DNA from: Lactobacillus ultunensis DSM 16047
GTDB lineage: Bacteria; Bacillota; Bacilli; Lactobacillales; Lactobacillaceae
DNA: 64,000 bases
NCBI RefSeq assembly: GCF_001436305.1
Contig: NZ_AZFO01000007.1
Span: 1-64,000 of the forward strand
Direction of reading: 5' to 3'
Position 1 is the stretch's first letter; every line of letters begins with the position of its first letter. Below the pieces are notes generated by a model. The model saw only the letters and a program-made list of their open reading frames with translations. It did no database searches and was not told the DNA's origin. Positions 45,718 through 53,964 of the stretch are shown here, piece after piece. The position numbers were made by a program, and so were the translations under genes.

Positions 45718-47223
45718 CTACTCTGCTTTTAATTTCTTATCTTTAGCCGTATTTTCTTGCAATAAACCTAAATCAGTATCTTCAAAAATTTTATTCTTTA
45801 TTTCAATTTTTTTCTTTCCTTTTAATTTGTAATCATAAATTGAAGCTATGATGATTTGATTATCCTCAAAATACTTATTTAAGATATCAATGACTTTTTT
45901 TATATTAGATTGTGTAACTTCCCTACCACTAGGTGAATCTAAAACAACTGGAAGTTTAACATTAGTATACTTTTCAATAACTTTAATATATGCCATTTTG
46001 AATGAAAACACTACTTTATAATATTGAGTACCACTAATTGATTTTATATCATGTGTTAGTAAATAATTAGTATGTGATTTTATTACGTCTTCTACTCCTA
46101 AAATCTTCGCAAATCTTTTTATCCAGTTTTCTGTTTCTTCAATTATTTCCTTATTTTTATTAAACTCTGTATTAATATCTTTATTTAAAGACTCTAATTC
46201 ATATTCAATATTTTCCTGTTTTTTTTCAATAAGATCTCTATTAATCTTAATTTGTCCTAGTGCATTTAATGAACTTTCAACTACGTCCTCTGTGGAAAAA
46301 AGAGTATTAACATCTTGATCTAATTTTTTATTGAGCTGCGCCTCTTTTTTTTCAACTTCATTCAAATCTAATTGCAAGCTTATTAATTCTGTTCTTAAGA
46401 AATCTATCGTATCCTTAAAATTTATTAAGTTATTTTGTTTTTTACTTACTACAATTGGATGATCTTCATTTTCTGGATTTTTCACGAGTAAATTCAAACT
46501 ATATATATAATTTTCTAAATTATCTGTACGTTTTATATATTTTTTTAACCTACTAATTTTGTTTTGTAAGAACTGCTTTCTTACCTTTATATTTTTATAT
46601 TCTTTAAGATCTTCCTCATTCACCTTTGAATCTGAATCATTTGTTCTATTTGAATCTCGTGTAAATTCTTCTAATTTAAGAATTGCTTTTGTCTCATCAT
46701 GGATTTTTCTTAAATTATTTTGTTCATCTATCATACTAATTAAATCTTTATTTTCACTAGATAAACCAATTAGTAAGTCTCTAACATTAAAACTAATATT
46801 TCCTATTACTTTTCCTCTATTTAACAAAGTCCATCCTTTATCTTGCTCTAAATAAATAGCACCTATCAAATTCTCTAAAGTTGCTAATGAATCTATTCCC
46901 CATATTAAGGAATACCATTCAGTCAAATTAGCTGCAACAGGATCAGTGTAAAATATTTCTCCATCCTTTTTTAATTCTAAATAGTCAGAATAACGATATG
47001 CCTCATAAGTGTTTCCATCACGCTCAAAAGTTATCCAAATTTTTAAATTTTTGAATTTTAACTTATACGTACTGGGAATCGGATATCCTAAACCATAAAA
47101 TAATATTCTCAAAATAGTACTTTTCCCTACTGAATTTTTTTTACTATTTATTATTGTCTTTAACGAAAAGGATAAAACTCTAATTCCTTCAGATGATACT
47201 ATCTTTAACTTCTTGATAATCAT
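45718..47223 (-). CDS. ABC/SMC-like ATPase of a Lamassu/ABC-three-component-type system
   Basis: A 501-residue coiled-coil ABC ATPase. Residues 1-45 hold the P-loop (KKNSVGKST, 28-36, whose first Gly is Lys), a Q-loop-like IYLEQDKGW is near 122-130, long coiled coils span about 165-370, the ABC signature variant is SISGTQ...FSFKMAYI (395-412), and Walker B is LPVVLDSPSGRE (424-435). The family known from SMC-type defence ATPases (LmuB of Lamassu; the ATPase of ABC-three-component systems) has these same blocks. Its start codon overlaps the upstream nuclease-like gene as TAATG, so the two proteins are made together. The region is more AT-rich than its neighbours, suggesting transfer. Defence is inferred, not shown. 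Confidence 0.75.
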   Translation of the reverse strand: MIIKKLKIVSSEGIRVLSFSLKTIINSKKNSVGKSTILRILFYGLGYPIPSTYKLKFKNLKIWITFERDGNTYEAYRYSDYLELKKDGEIFYTDPVAANLTEWYSLIWGIDSLATLENLIGAIYLEQDKGWTLLNRGKVIGNISFNVRDLLIGLSSENKDLISMIDEQNNLRKIHDETKAILKLEEFTRDSNRTNDSDSKVNEEDLKEYKNIKVRKQFLQNKISRLKKYIKRTDNLENYIYSLNLLVKNPENEDHPIVVSKKQNNLINFKDTIDFLRTELISLQLDLNEVEKKEAQLNKKLDQDVNTLFSTEDVVESSLNALGQIKINRDLIEKKQENIEYELESLNKDINTEFNKNKEIIEETENWIKRFAKILGVEDVIKSHTNYLLTHDIKSISGTQYYKVVFSFKMAYIKVIEKYTNVKLPVVLDSPSGREVTQSNIKKVIDILNKYFEDNQIIIASIYDYKLKGKKKIEIKNKIFEDTDLGLLQENTAKDKKLKAE

Positions 47224-48371
47224 TATATACTGAATTCCTCCCGCGTATTTTTGATAACACGTTGCTTATACAAAATTTTATATGTAAGGTACTTTAAACA
47301 ACCTTTTTGTATCTCTTCATCTTTTTCATCCATTGGAAAATAAGATTTTAATTGTTTATCTTCACCTTCTTGATCAATAAAGGCATTTAATTTTTCATCT
47401 TCATTATTATATTTTGACGCATCAAATTCATAAAAATCTGCCAATATTTTATTTATTACTTCAATATTTTGTGACTGTTCATCAATAAATCCTTTAGCAT
47501 ATGTCTCTACATCTGCTTGTTCAAATATAGGAATATTTTTTTCTAAATATGTTTCAGGTGCTCCCTGTACAATCTTATAAATAAATAAACTACAAATTTC
47601 ATTCTTTTTTATCGTTAACTTAAAATTAGTAGCATTGTTTCCGTATCTTCGATATAACTCTGCTTCAATATTATCTCTTAATACATTAGTATCTCTTTCT
47701 AAAATCTCATCTACCAATTTATTCAAGGCTGCACATTCTTTGATATTATCTTCAAGATTTTCCTCATTTTTTCTCGAAAAGATTAAAGTAGCAACCGAAA
47801 CCTTATTCCAATCAAAATAATAATCAGTACTCAAATATCCACCTTTTTTTAATTGATTTTTTGCTTCATCTGCCCGCTCATTTAAATAATCTTTTCCCTC
47901 TTTAGGAATATCATTAGCATAATTTTGTACTAATAATTCATCTTTATTTGGTTTCCACAAAGCTCGCCAAACTTCGTCTGTTAGCTTTAACGGATTAAGA
48001 AAGTTACTAATATATATTAATTGTGAATAATTATTCTTTTTAATATTACTAGTATTTATTAACGTATTTAAAGCAGCTGTACAATGTTGTGTAGCATTAG
48101 AAGTATCTTCAATAGATTTACCAGTAGATTTAGCCTGAACATAAATTGGTTTTTTATTTTTGAAATATAACTCAATATCTTCCGTTTTCCCTTCTACTTT
48201 TATTTCTGTTAAATTTTTTCTATATTTTAATCCCATCACTATTGCAGCAGTAATTTGAAATAACCATCCCCATGCCGAATAACTGGCCTGTGTATTTTTC
48301 TCTTTGTCTTCAGGCTTTAATTCTTTAGAATCTAGATCATCAGTCGAAAATAAGCTTAACTGTTTTTCCAT
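47223..48371 (-). CDS. Restriction-endonuclease-fold protein (DUF4297/LmuA-like) coupled to SMC ATPase
   Basis: A 382-residue protein. Its N-terminal region resembles DUF4297-type nucleases: a helix with GWLFQITAAIVMGL, then acidic residues in VEGKTEDIELYF and the QxK motif in YVQAKS (Asp65, Glu67, Gln79, Lys81), the layout of a PD-(D/E)xK nuclease core. The rest is helical and charged and may contact the partner ATPase; it resembles no catalytic domain I recognise. The ATG at 48369-48371 is chosen over one three codons upstream. In Lamassu and related systems such an effector is paired with an SMC ATPase, exactly as here. No third (LmuC-like) gene is seen. The nuclease assignment is moderate. 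Confidence 0.65.
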   Translation of the reverse strand: MEKQLSLFSTDDLDSKELKPEDKEKNTQASYSAWGWLFQITAAIVMGLKYRKNLTEIKVEGKTEDIELYFKNKKPIYVQAKSTGKSIEDTSNATQHCTAALNTLINTSNIKKNNYSQLIYISNFLNPLKLTDEVWRALWKPNKDELLVQNYANDIPKEGKDYLNERADEAKNQLKKGGYLSTDYYFDWNKVSVATLIFSRKNEENLEDNIKECAALNKLVDEILERDTNVLRDNIEAELYRRYGNNATNFKLTIKKNEICSLFIYKIVQGAPETYLEKNIPIFEQADVETYAKGFIDEQSQNIEVINKILADFYEFDASKYNNEDEKLNAFIDQEGEDKQLKSYFPMDEKDEEIQKGCLKYLTYKILYKQRVIKNTREEFSI

Positions 48372-48466
48372 TTTTATCATCTTCTATAATTTACGTTTAT
48401 ACTTTCTTTATTAATGATATCAAAAAATCTCGGACTTTTAGACACTTGATATGGTAGAAAAAGAAA

Positions 48467-48507
48467 CAAAATAACCGTCTCAGTATAACAGCAACTGGGA
48501 CGATTTT
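48467..48507 (-). terminator. Terminator after the PRiA4_ORF3-type gene
   Basis: Stem CGTCTCAGT / AACTGGGACG with T-rich flanks lies about 60 bases past the stop of the minus-strand gene and just upstream of the nuclease gene, so the pair probably has its own promoter. Confidence 0.65.
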
Positions 48508-48566
48508 TAAGTACACTATTTTATTTGACGCTTACATTAAAACTACAAGAAGATTGCTTTCCATAT

Positions 48567-50360
48567 TTAAAACGAAGCATAAAGATAAGGTGGCTGCTCA
48601 AGCGCCTTATTTAGACCATCTTTATCAAACTCATCAAGATCTATGTCACCAATCCAATCAAGCAGGTCGGGATCCAATTGTGCTTTAGGCGTATCATAGT
48701 AGTCCTGTAAGCTCCAGACTCCTCCAATGTCTTCAATAATACCTAATCCTTTACCTGAAATACCTAATCCTTTACCTGAAATAATTTGCGGATACTTAAG
48801 CTGTACATTTTTATAAGAAATCTTCTTAACATTAACTTCGATTTCCCAATTATCCCCATAATCATATGTGAGCAACAGCTTATCGCCTTCATTTAAAGTA
48901 GATACTTTTACATCTTCAGAATTTACAGCATCCTCAGTCCGCCATTCACTCATCATCTCGATATTTTGCTGATTTTCATACCGAGTATCAGTTTTAGGAT
49001 TATAAAGATCATACATATGACCTCCTGCTGCATTAAACATTAGTAAAAGTGCCTGTGATAAAGTTTCTAGACTACTATTACCATTGATAACAAACCTGCG
49101 CCAAATTAATGGCTTGAATCCTTTTAGCTTTGCTCGAATTTCATACATGGCAGCGTTTCGTTTTTTATTTTCTTTTATTTCACCTTTATTTTGAGTAAGT
49201 TTTGCCTTTTCACCAAATTTCATTAACTTCATGACAATATCAGCTAATTCTGCATCAGTTTTCTTATCATCAGGTTTTTCATTAAATTGCTTTATATCTG
49301 TTAAGAGGTCTTCAGTCATCTGCTTAACATTGCCATTTGTGTTTTCATCCGCATATTCATCTTCAGTAAAGGTTACAAACTGCTGTTGACAGATATCATT
49401 AACTCTATTTGAATCCGCTTGAGTAACTAACCCTACTCGGCTTAAGAAAATATAAAAATCATTAAACATCATTAAAAGACCAGCAATTATGGTCTTGAAG
49501 TGTTCATCAGAATGACCAAAGTCTGGCTTAATTCCATAAAAAATACACAGCCAGATATAGTAACTCACATCTCCTAAATTACTATTTACAAAGCGCAACC
49601 TTCTCGAAAGCAAAAAATTATTTGTAAAGTCTCTTAATTGATCTCTAGGATTTCCAGTAAAGACAGCAGAATCCATCTGTGCATTTTTCAAATATTGATC
49701 AATAATCTTTTCATTGTTTTTCTTGATTTCAGCAGTGATCTCATCATTTTTAGAAATATCTTTATTTAAATATTCTTCCCAATGAATTGGATCAATAAAT
49801 TTCGGACTTAAATCGTAATACTTAACATTTGCTCGAGGACGTTTAGTCTTGATAGGAAAGACCTGATTAACTTGGAAAGCTATTGTTTCAATTAAACGTG
49901 ACATATAATCTTGTGACAGGTTCATCAAAAGCAGTGACAAAACTAACGCTTTATCCTCAACAACCATATTTTTATTCTTAAAATTAAATTTTTGGTTTAA
50001 ATCTTGTGAGTTATTCTGAATATAATTCATCAGATCCTTAGTTATTGAGCTATCAATTGAAGAGCTATAAACTAAATTAAATCCATCTTCTGAATTTGCA
50101 TTAAAAATAGAATCTCTTTGCTGCAGAGTAATATATTCAAAACTATCTATGACGATAGCTAAATTATCTTGAAATTCATCTTTATCAATTTTCTCAGTAA
50201 CTACCGTTATTCCTGAATCAATCTCTACAAATAAATAATACTTTTCTTTGTTAAAAGTAAACTTAGTTAATTGCCAATTATTAAAGGGCGTAATTTTCTT
50301 TCTTGAAGTATGTCTACCAATTTCATGATAGATATCTTGACCATATTGAATCATTGACAT
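48567..50360 (-). CDS. Uncharacterised protein with C-terminal PRiA4_ORF3 (IS1096 TnpR-like) domain, copy A
   Basis: A 597-residue protein. Its C-terminal part (about 405-590) matches the plasmid pRiA4b ORF-3-like fold (AKLKGFKPLIWRRFVINGNSSLETL, DYGDNWEIEV, DIGGVWSLQDYYD). Residues 1 to about 150 look like a DUF6933-type module (IQYGQDI..., YYLFVEIDSG), and the middle is helical with an acidic linker. A six-residue tandem repeat (SGKGLGI twice) sits in the C-terminal domain. Paralogue at 62.1-63.7 kb shares all three parts. Function is unknown; PRiA4_ORF3 domains are often found near mobile elements. It lies directly upstream of the nuclease/ATPase pair. The start has GAGGG upstream. Confidence 0.6.
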   Translation of the reverse strand: MSMIQYGQDIYHEIGRHTSRKKITPFNNWQLTKFTFNKEKYYLFVEIDSGITVVTEKIDKDEFQDNLAIVIDSFEYITLQQRDSIFNANSEDGFNLVYSSSIDSSITKDLMNYIQNNSQDLNQKFNFKNKNMVVEDKALVLSLLLMNLSQDYMSRLIETIAFQVNQVFPIKTKRPRANVKYYDLSPKFIDPIHWEEYLNKDISKNDEITAEIKKNNEKIIDQYLKNAQMDSAVFTGNPRDQLRDFTNNFLLSRRLRFVNSNLGDVSYYIWLCIFYGIKPDFGHSDEHFKTIIAGLLMMFNDFYIFLSRVGLVTQADSNRVNDICQQQFVTFTEDEYADENTNGNVKQMTEDLLTDIKQFNEKPDDKKTDAELADIVMKLMKFGEKAKLTQNKGEIKENKKRNAAMYEIRAKLKGFKPLIWRRFVINGNSSLETLSQALLLMFNAAGGHMYDLYNPKTDTRYENQQNIEMMSEWRTEDAVNSEDVKVSTLNEGDKLLLTYDYGDNWEIEVNVKKISYKNVQLKYPQIISGKGLGISGKGLGIIEDIGGVWSLQDYYDTPKAQLDPDLLDWIGDIDLDEFDKDGLNKALEQPPYLYASF

Positions 50361-50479
50361 AATTTTCCCTCACTCGTATTTAAATGTAAATCTATTTTAT
50401 CAAGCTTCAAATACTTTTGCGATCATAGAATTAGTAATAAATTTTTAATTTTCAAATTTAAAATAACTAAAAATAATAA

Positions 50480-50715
50480 TCGAGCCAGAAGCTTAATAGA
50501 GGTTCAAGGCGGCTAGAGATTACAGTTTCAAACCATAATATCAAAAACTCGTAATTAGGCACGCTCTAGCCTTCCAAGAGATTGTTGTGCATTGCCTTTC
50601 CATGAAAATGGTAAAGCCACAAACAACATATCTAATATAGACAAATTAAATTCTTCACCTACATACTTAGTTGTAGACAAAATCACCCACGGATTTTCTA
50701 AGTATACGTTTTATT
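50480..50715 (-). pseudogene. Remnant of an SSL2-type superfamily II helicase C terminus
   Basis: Read on the minus strand this gives LENPWVILSTTKYVGEEFNLS followed by LDMLFVALPFSWKGN and QQSLGRLERA, then a stop, then RVFDIMV. These match the C-terminal helicase block (ATGKYIGEGFD, then LDTLF..PISWKG, then GRLHR, then VYDYVD) of SSL2/COG1061-like enzymes. Only this fragment is readable; flanking frames are closed. The rest of the 630-base gap (50361-50924) shows a hairpin at 50714-50736 and nothing else I can support. Such helicases are common in defence islands. Confidence 0.65.
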
Positions 50716-50924
50716 GGAATAACCTTACCTATTCCAATATATCAAAGATAAAGATATTTATATAACAGTACATTGTCTGCCATTATCTTTTTATCCTAGC
50801 ATACAATGGGCCTTAACGTAGATACATAATCTCTTGAAATTCATCTTTCCTTTCAGGAGCTATACATTACTAAATTAATAATTAATTATAACAGGTTGTA
50901 CAACAATGTAGCTTTCTTTTTACA

Positions 50925-50961
50925 CCAAAATAAGCCTCAGAATTTCTGAGGCTTATTTTGG
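50925..50961 (-). terminator. Terminator after oppF
   Basis: Perfect 16-bp stem CCAAAATAAGCCTCAG / CTGAGGCTTATTTTGG with a five-base loop after the oppF stop codon. Confidence 0.9.
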
Positions 50962-50990
50962 TACTTATTTAGAGAGTTTTGATTAAGAGA

Positions 50991-51830
50991 TTAGTCTTCG
51001 TAACTAGCCGCTACTTGTTCATAGTGCTTAACTTCATCGTCGCTGCAGCGAACAAAGTGACCAGGACGAATTTCATGCATGCTGCGTTCCTTACCATCCA
51101 TTTCTTCTTTTTGAGCATCGTAAGGAATACGAGTACGACTACGTTCAATTTCTGGGTCAGGGATTGGTACAGCAGAAATCAAACTCTTGGTGTAGTCATG
51201 CAATGGACGATCATATACATCGTCTGCAGGACCAACTTCAAGCAATTTACCGTAGTGCATAACCCCGATACGGTCAGAAATAAACTTAACCATTGATAAA
51301 TCGTGTGCAATAAAGAGATAGGTCAACCCGCGTTTTTTCTGTAATTCAATCATCAAGTTAACAACTTGAGCTTGAATTGACACATCCAAAGCTGAAATAG
51401 GTTCGTCAGCCACAATGAATTTGGGTTCTACCGCTAAAGCACGAGCAATCCCGATTCTTTGACGCTGACCACCTGAGAATTCATGTGGGAAACGACTGGC
51501 ATGACTTTCGTTCAAACCTACAGTTTCAAGCAGATCTTCTACTCGCTTGCTTCTTTCCTCTTTGTTTTTTACCAAATGGTGAATATCAAGCCCTTCAGCA
51601 ATGATATCTTCAACAGTCATTCTTGGATTAAGCGAAGCATAAGGATCCTGAAAAATCATTTGAGCATCCCTAGTAAAAGCTAATTTATCAGCTCTACTCT
51701 TCAGATTTTCAACATTCTCACCTTCATAAATGTCAAAACTTACATCATCAACAGCTTTGGTGACATTACGGCCATTTTTAAAGTATTGTTTTAGATGTTT
51801 TACTTCCAAAATTTTCTTTTTTTCTGGCAT
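50991..51830 (-). CDS. oppF: OppF-like oligopeptide ABC ATPase lacking the Walker A region
   Basis: The second ATPase subunit of the oligopeptide transporter, but the protein is 279 residues instead of about 315. After AVDDVSFDIYEGE the sequence jumps to NVENLKSRADKL, so the segment that should hold GESGSGKTT is missing, in frame. The Q-loop (MIFQDPYASLNP), signature (EFSGGQRQR), Walker B (FIVADEPISALD) and H-loop (FIAHDL) remain. ATP binding at its own site must be lost, though the partner OppD has an intact P-loop. It is the last gene of oppBCDF. Function is likely impaired; it may be a pseudogene in effect. The site GAGAATTTT/AAAGGAG precedes the ATG. Confidence 0.85.
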   Translation of the reverse strand: MPEKKKILEVKHLKQYFKNGRNVTKAVDDVSFDIYEGENVENLKSRADKLAFTRDAQMIFQDPYASLNPRMTVEDIIAEGLDIHHLVKNKEERSKRVEDLLETVGLNESHASRFPHEFSGGQRQRIGIARALAVEPKFIVADEPISALDVSIQAQVVNLMIELQKKRGLTYLFIAHDLSMVKFISDRIGVMHYGKLLEVGPADDVYDRPLHDYTKSLISAVPIPDPEIERSRTRIPYDAQKEEMDGKERSMHEIRPGHFVRCSDDEVKHYEQVAASYED

Positions 51831-51850
51831 AAAATTCTCCTTTGCTGCGA

Positions 51851-52909
51851 CTACTTAACTCCTGGTAGTTTGTTTTCTTGTTTCATTAAATCATATTTCT
51901 TCCAGCGTCTTTGGATTTCTGCTGGTGGTTCCACCTTTGGTGCACCTGGTGCAAGCAACCAAGTTGCTGCATAGTGCGTATCTGATACTTTAAAGAATGG
52001 TGGCTTCTTTTCTACATCAATTTTCATTGCATATTTGTTTCTTGGGGCAAATGGATCACCCTTTGGTGGATCCAATAAGTTAGGTGGAGTACCCGGAATT
52101 GATTCCAAAGTATCACTTTCAAGTGTTGGCATTGAATTAATTAAGCCCCAAGTATATGGATGTTGTGGATCATAAAAGATTTCATCGACACCGCCGAATT
52201 CAAGGAATTCACCGGCATACATTACGGCTACACGATCAGCCATTCCTGCAACAACACCTAAGTCGTGTGTAATGAAAATAATTGAAGTTTTTACTCTCTT
52301 TTGTAAATCTTTCATTAAGTCCAAAATTTCAGCTTGAACAGTTACGTCAAGCGCAGTAGTTGGTTCATCGGCCAACAAAATTTCAGGTTCACAAATCAGA
52401 GCAATAGCAATAACAATTCTCTGTCTCATACCACCTGAGAATTGGTGTGGATATTGATTGATTCTTTCTTCAGCATGAGGAATTCCAACAGCCTTCATCA
52501 TCTCCAGTGCCTTGGCCCAAGCTTCTTTTTTAGAAACACCTTTATGTTTAATCAAAGGTTCCGCAATTTGCTGACCAATCTTCATCGTAGGATCAAGTGA
52601 AGTCATTGGATCCTGGAAAATCATTGAAATTTCATTACCACGAATCTTCTGCATTTCTTTTTCAGGCAAGTCCAATAAGTTTTTACCATGGAAATCAATC
52701 TCGCCACCCTCGATTTTGGCATTACGTGCCAATAAACCGATAATACTACGAGTAGTAACAGACTTACCTGAACCAGATTCGCCTACGATTGCTAAAGTTT
52801 CACCCTTATTCAAGTGAAAGGACACATTGCGGATAGCTTTAACCTCACCAGCATAAGTGTGGAAATCAATTTTTAAATTTTTAACATCTAAAACTCTTTC
52901 TTCTGGCAT
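51851..52909 (-). CDS. oppD: Oligopeptide ABC transporter ATPase OppD
   Basis: One of two ATPase subunits powering peptide import by the Opp system. The 352-residue protein has Walker A (GESGSGKS, residues 42-49), signature QFSGGMRQR, Walker [13 protein letters not shown] and the H-loop FITHDLG. The C-terminal extension is the oligopeptide/dipeptide domain with its typical proline-rich stretch. It follows oppC and precedes oppF by 20 bases. The AAAGGACT site is upstream. Confidence 0.96.
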   Translation of the reverse strand: MPEERVLDVKNLKIDFHTYAGEVKAIRNVSFHLNKGETLAIVGESGSGKSVTTRSIIGLLARNAKIEGGEIDFHGKNLLDLPEKEMQKIRGNEISMIFQDPMTSLDPTMKIGQQIAEPLIKHKGVSKKEAWAKALEMMKAVGIPHAEERINQYPHQFSGGMRQRIVIAIALICEPEILLADEPTTALDVTVQAEILDLMKDLQKRVKTSIIFITHDLGVVAGMADRVAVMYAGEFLEFGGVDEIFYDPQHPYTWGLINSMPTLESDTLESIPGTPPNLLDPPKGDPFAPRNKYAMKIDVEKKPPFFKVSDTHYAATWLLAPGAPKVEPPAEIQRRWKKYDLMKQENKLPGVK

Positions 52910-52924
52910 TTAGGTTAGTCCTTT

Positions 52925-53956
52925 CTATCTTTGTCCTCTTGGATCGAAGGCATCACGCAAACCATCACCAAGCAAGTTGAAAGCAATCATTAAGATACAT
53001 AAAACAATTGCTGGGTACCACATTTGATATGGCAAGAATTGGAAGTTCTTTTGACCTTCATTAAGCAATACACCAAGTGATGTTTCTGGAGCAGAAATAC
53101 CGATACCGATGAAACTTAAGAAAGCTTCGAAGAAAATAGCAGTTGGAATAGTGTACATTGTTTGAATGATGATAATACTTGAAAGGTTTGGTACTAAGTG
53201 TTTCCAAGCAATCTTCCATGATGATTCACCCAATGAACGGGCTGCTAAAACATATTCTTCGTTCTTCAAACTCAGCGTTTCAGCTCTGACCTGCCGCGCC
53301 ATTGTCGTCCAACTAGAAATGGCGATGGCTAAAATAATTGAGGTAATACCTGGCTTTAAAACAACCAACATTAAAACAACGATAATCAAGTTAGGTACGG
53401 AAGAGATGATTTCGATAATTCGCTGCATCACGTTATCGACTCCTCCGCCTTTCCATCCGGACACTATTCCGTACGCGACACCAATAGTTAAGTCAAAGAA
53501 GGCGGCAACTAAGGCAACAATTAAAGAAATCTTTGTACCATAAATAATTCTTTGACCAAGTGAACGACCTAAGTAATCTGTTCCGGCAATAAAGTATTTA
53601 TCTTTTGGCACATTGTTTTCAGCATATGCATCAACCCACTTGCCATTTTGCTTGATCTTGCCGTTCAAGCCGTTAACTGCACTCATGCCAGGAACCTTAG
53701 CAGGTAAGTTGGCATATTGCGGATGTGATTTAACCAAGGTTGATTTATTAATAAATGGCGTTGAACCAAAGGAAACAACAATCATAATAATAACGATAAT
53801 TGCTGAAATCACAGCTGCTTTTCTTTGTTTAAAACGAATCCAAACGTTTTGGGCAAAGGACAATGATGGACCAGCAATATTTTCATTATCTTGCGCTTCA
53901 TCTTTTGGTAAAGGTTCAAAGGCATCTGCAGGAAGGTTTAATTTTTCTTCAACCAT
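52925..53956 (-). CDS. oppC: Oligopeptide ABC transporter permease OppC
   Basis: One of the two integral membrane subunits of the Opp importer. The 343-residue protein has an N-terminal cytosolic segment (about 1-45), the first membrane helix (VISAIIVIIMIVVSF), an extracytosolic domain, and the BPD_transp_1 domain with five helices and the EAA motif (EYVLAARSLGESSWKIAWKHLVPN). Starts eight bases after oppB ends. Confidence 0.95.
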   Translation of the reverse strand: MVEEKLNLPADAFEPLPKDEAQDNENIAGPSLSFAQNVWIRFKQRKAAVISAIIVIIMIVVSFGSTPFINKSTLVKSHPQYANLPAKVPGMSAVNGLNGKIKQNGKWVDAYAENNVPKDKYFIAGTDYLGRSLGQRIIYGTKISLIVALVAAFFDLTIGVAYGIVSGWKGGGVDNVMQRIIEIISSVPNLIIVVLMLVVLKPGITSIILAIAISSWTTMARQVRAETLSLKNEEYVLAARSLGESSWKIAWKHLVPNLSSIIIIQTMYTIPTAIFFEAFLSFIGIGISAPETSLGVLLNEGQKNFQFLPYQMWYPAIVLCILMIAFNLLGDGLRDAFDPRGQR

Positions 53957-53964
53957 ATTGTCTT

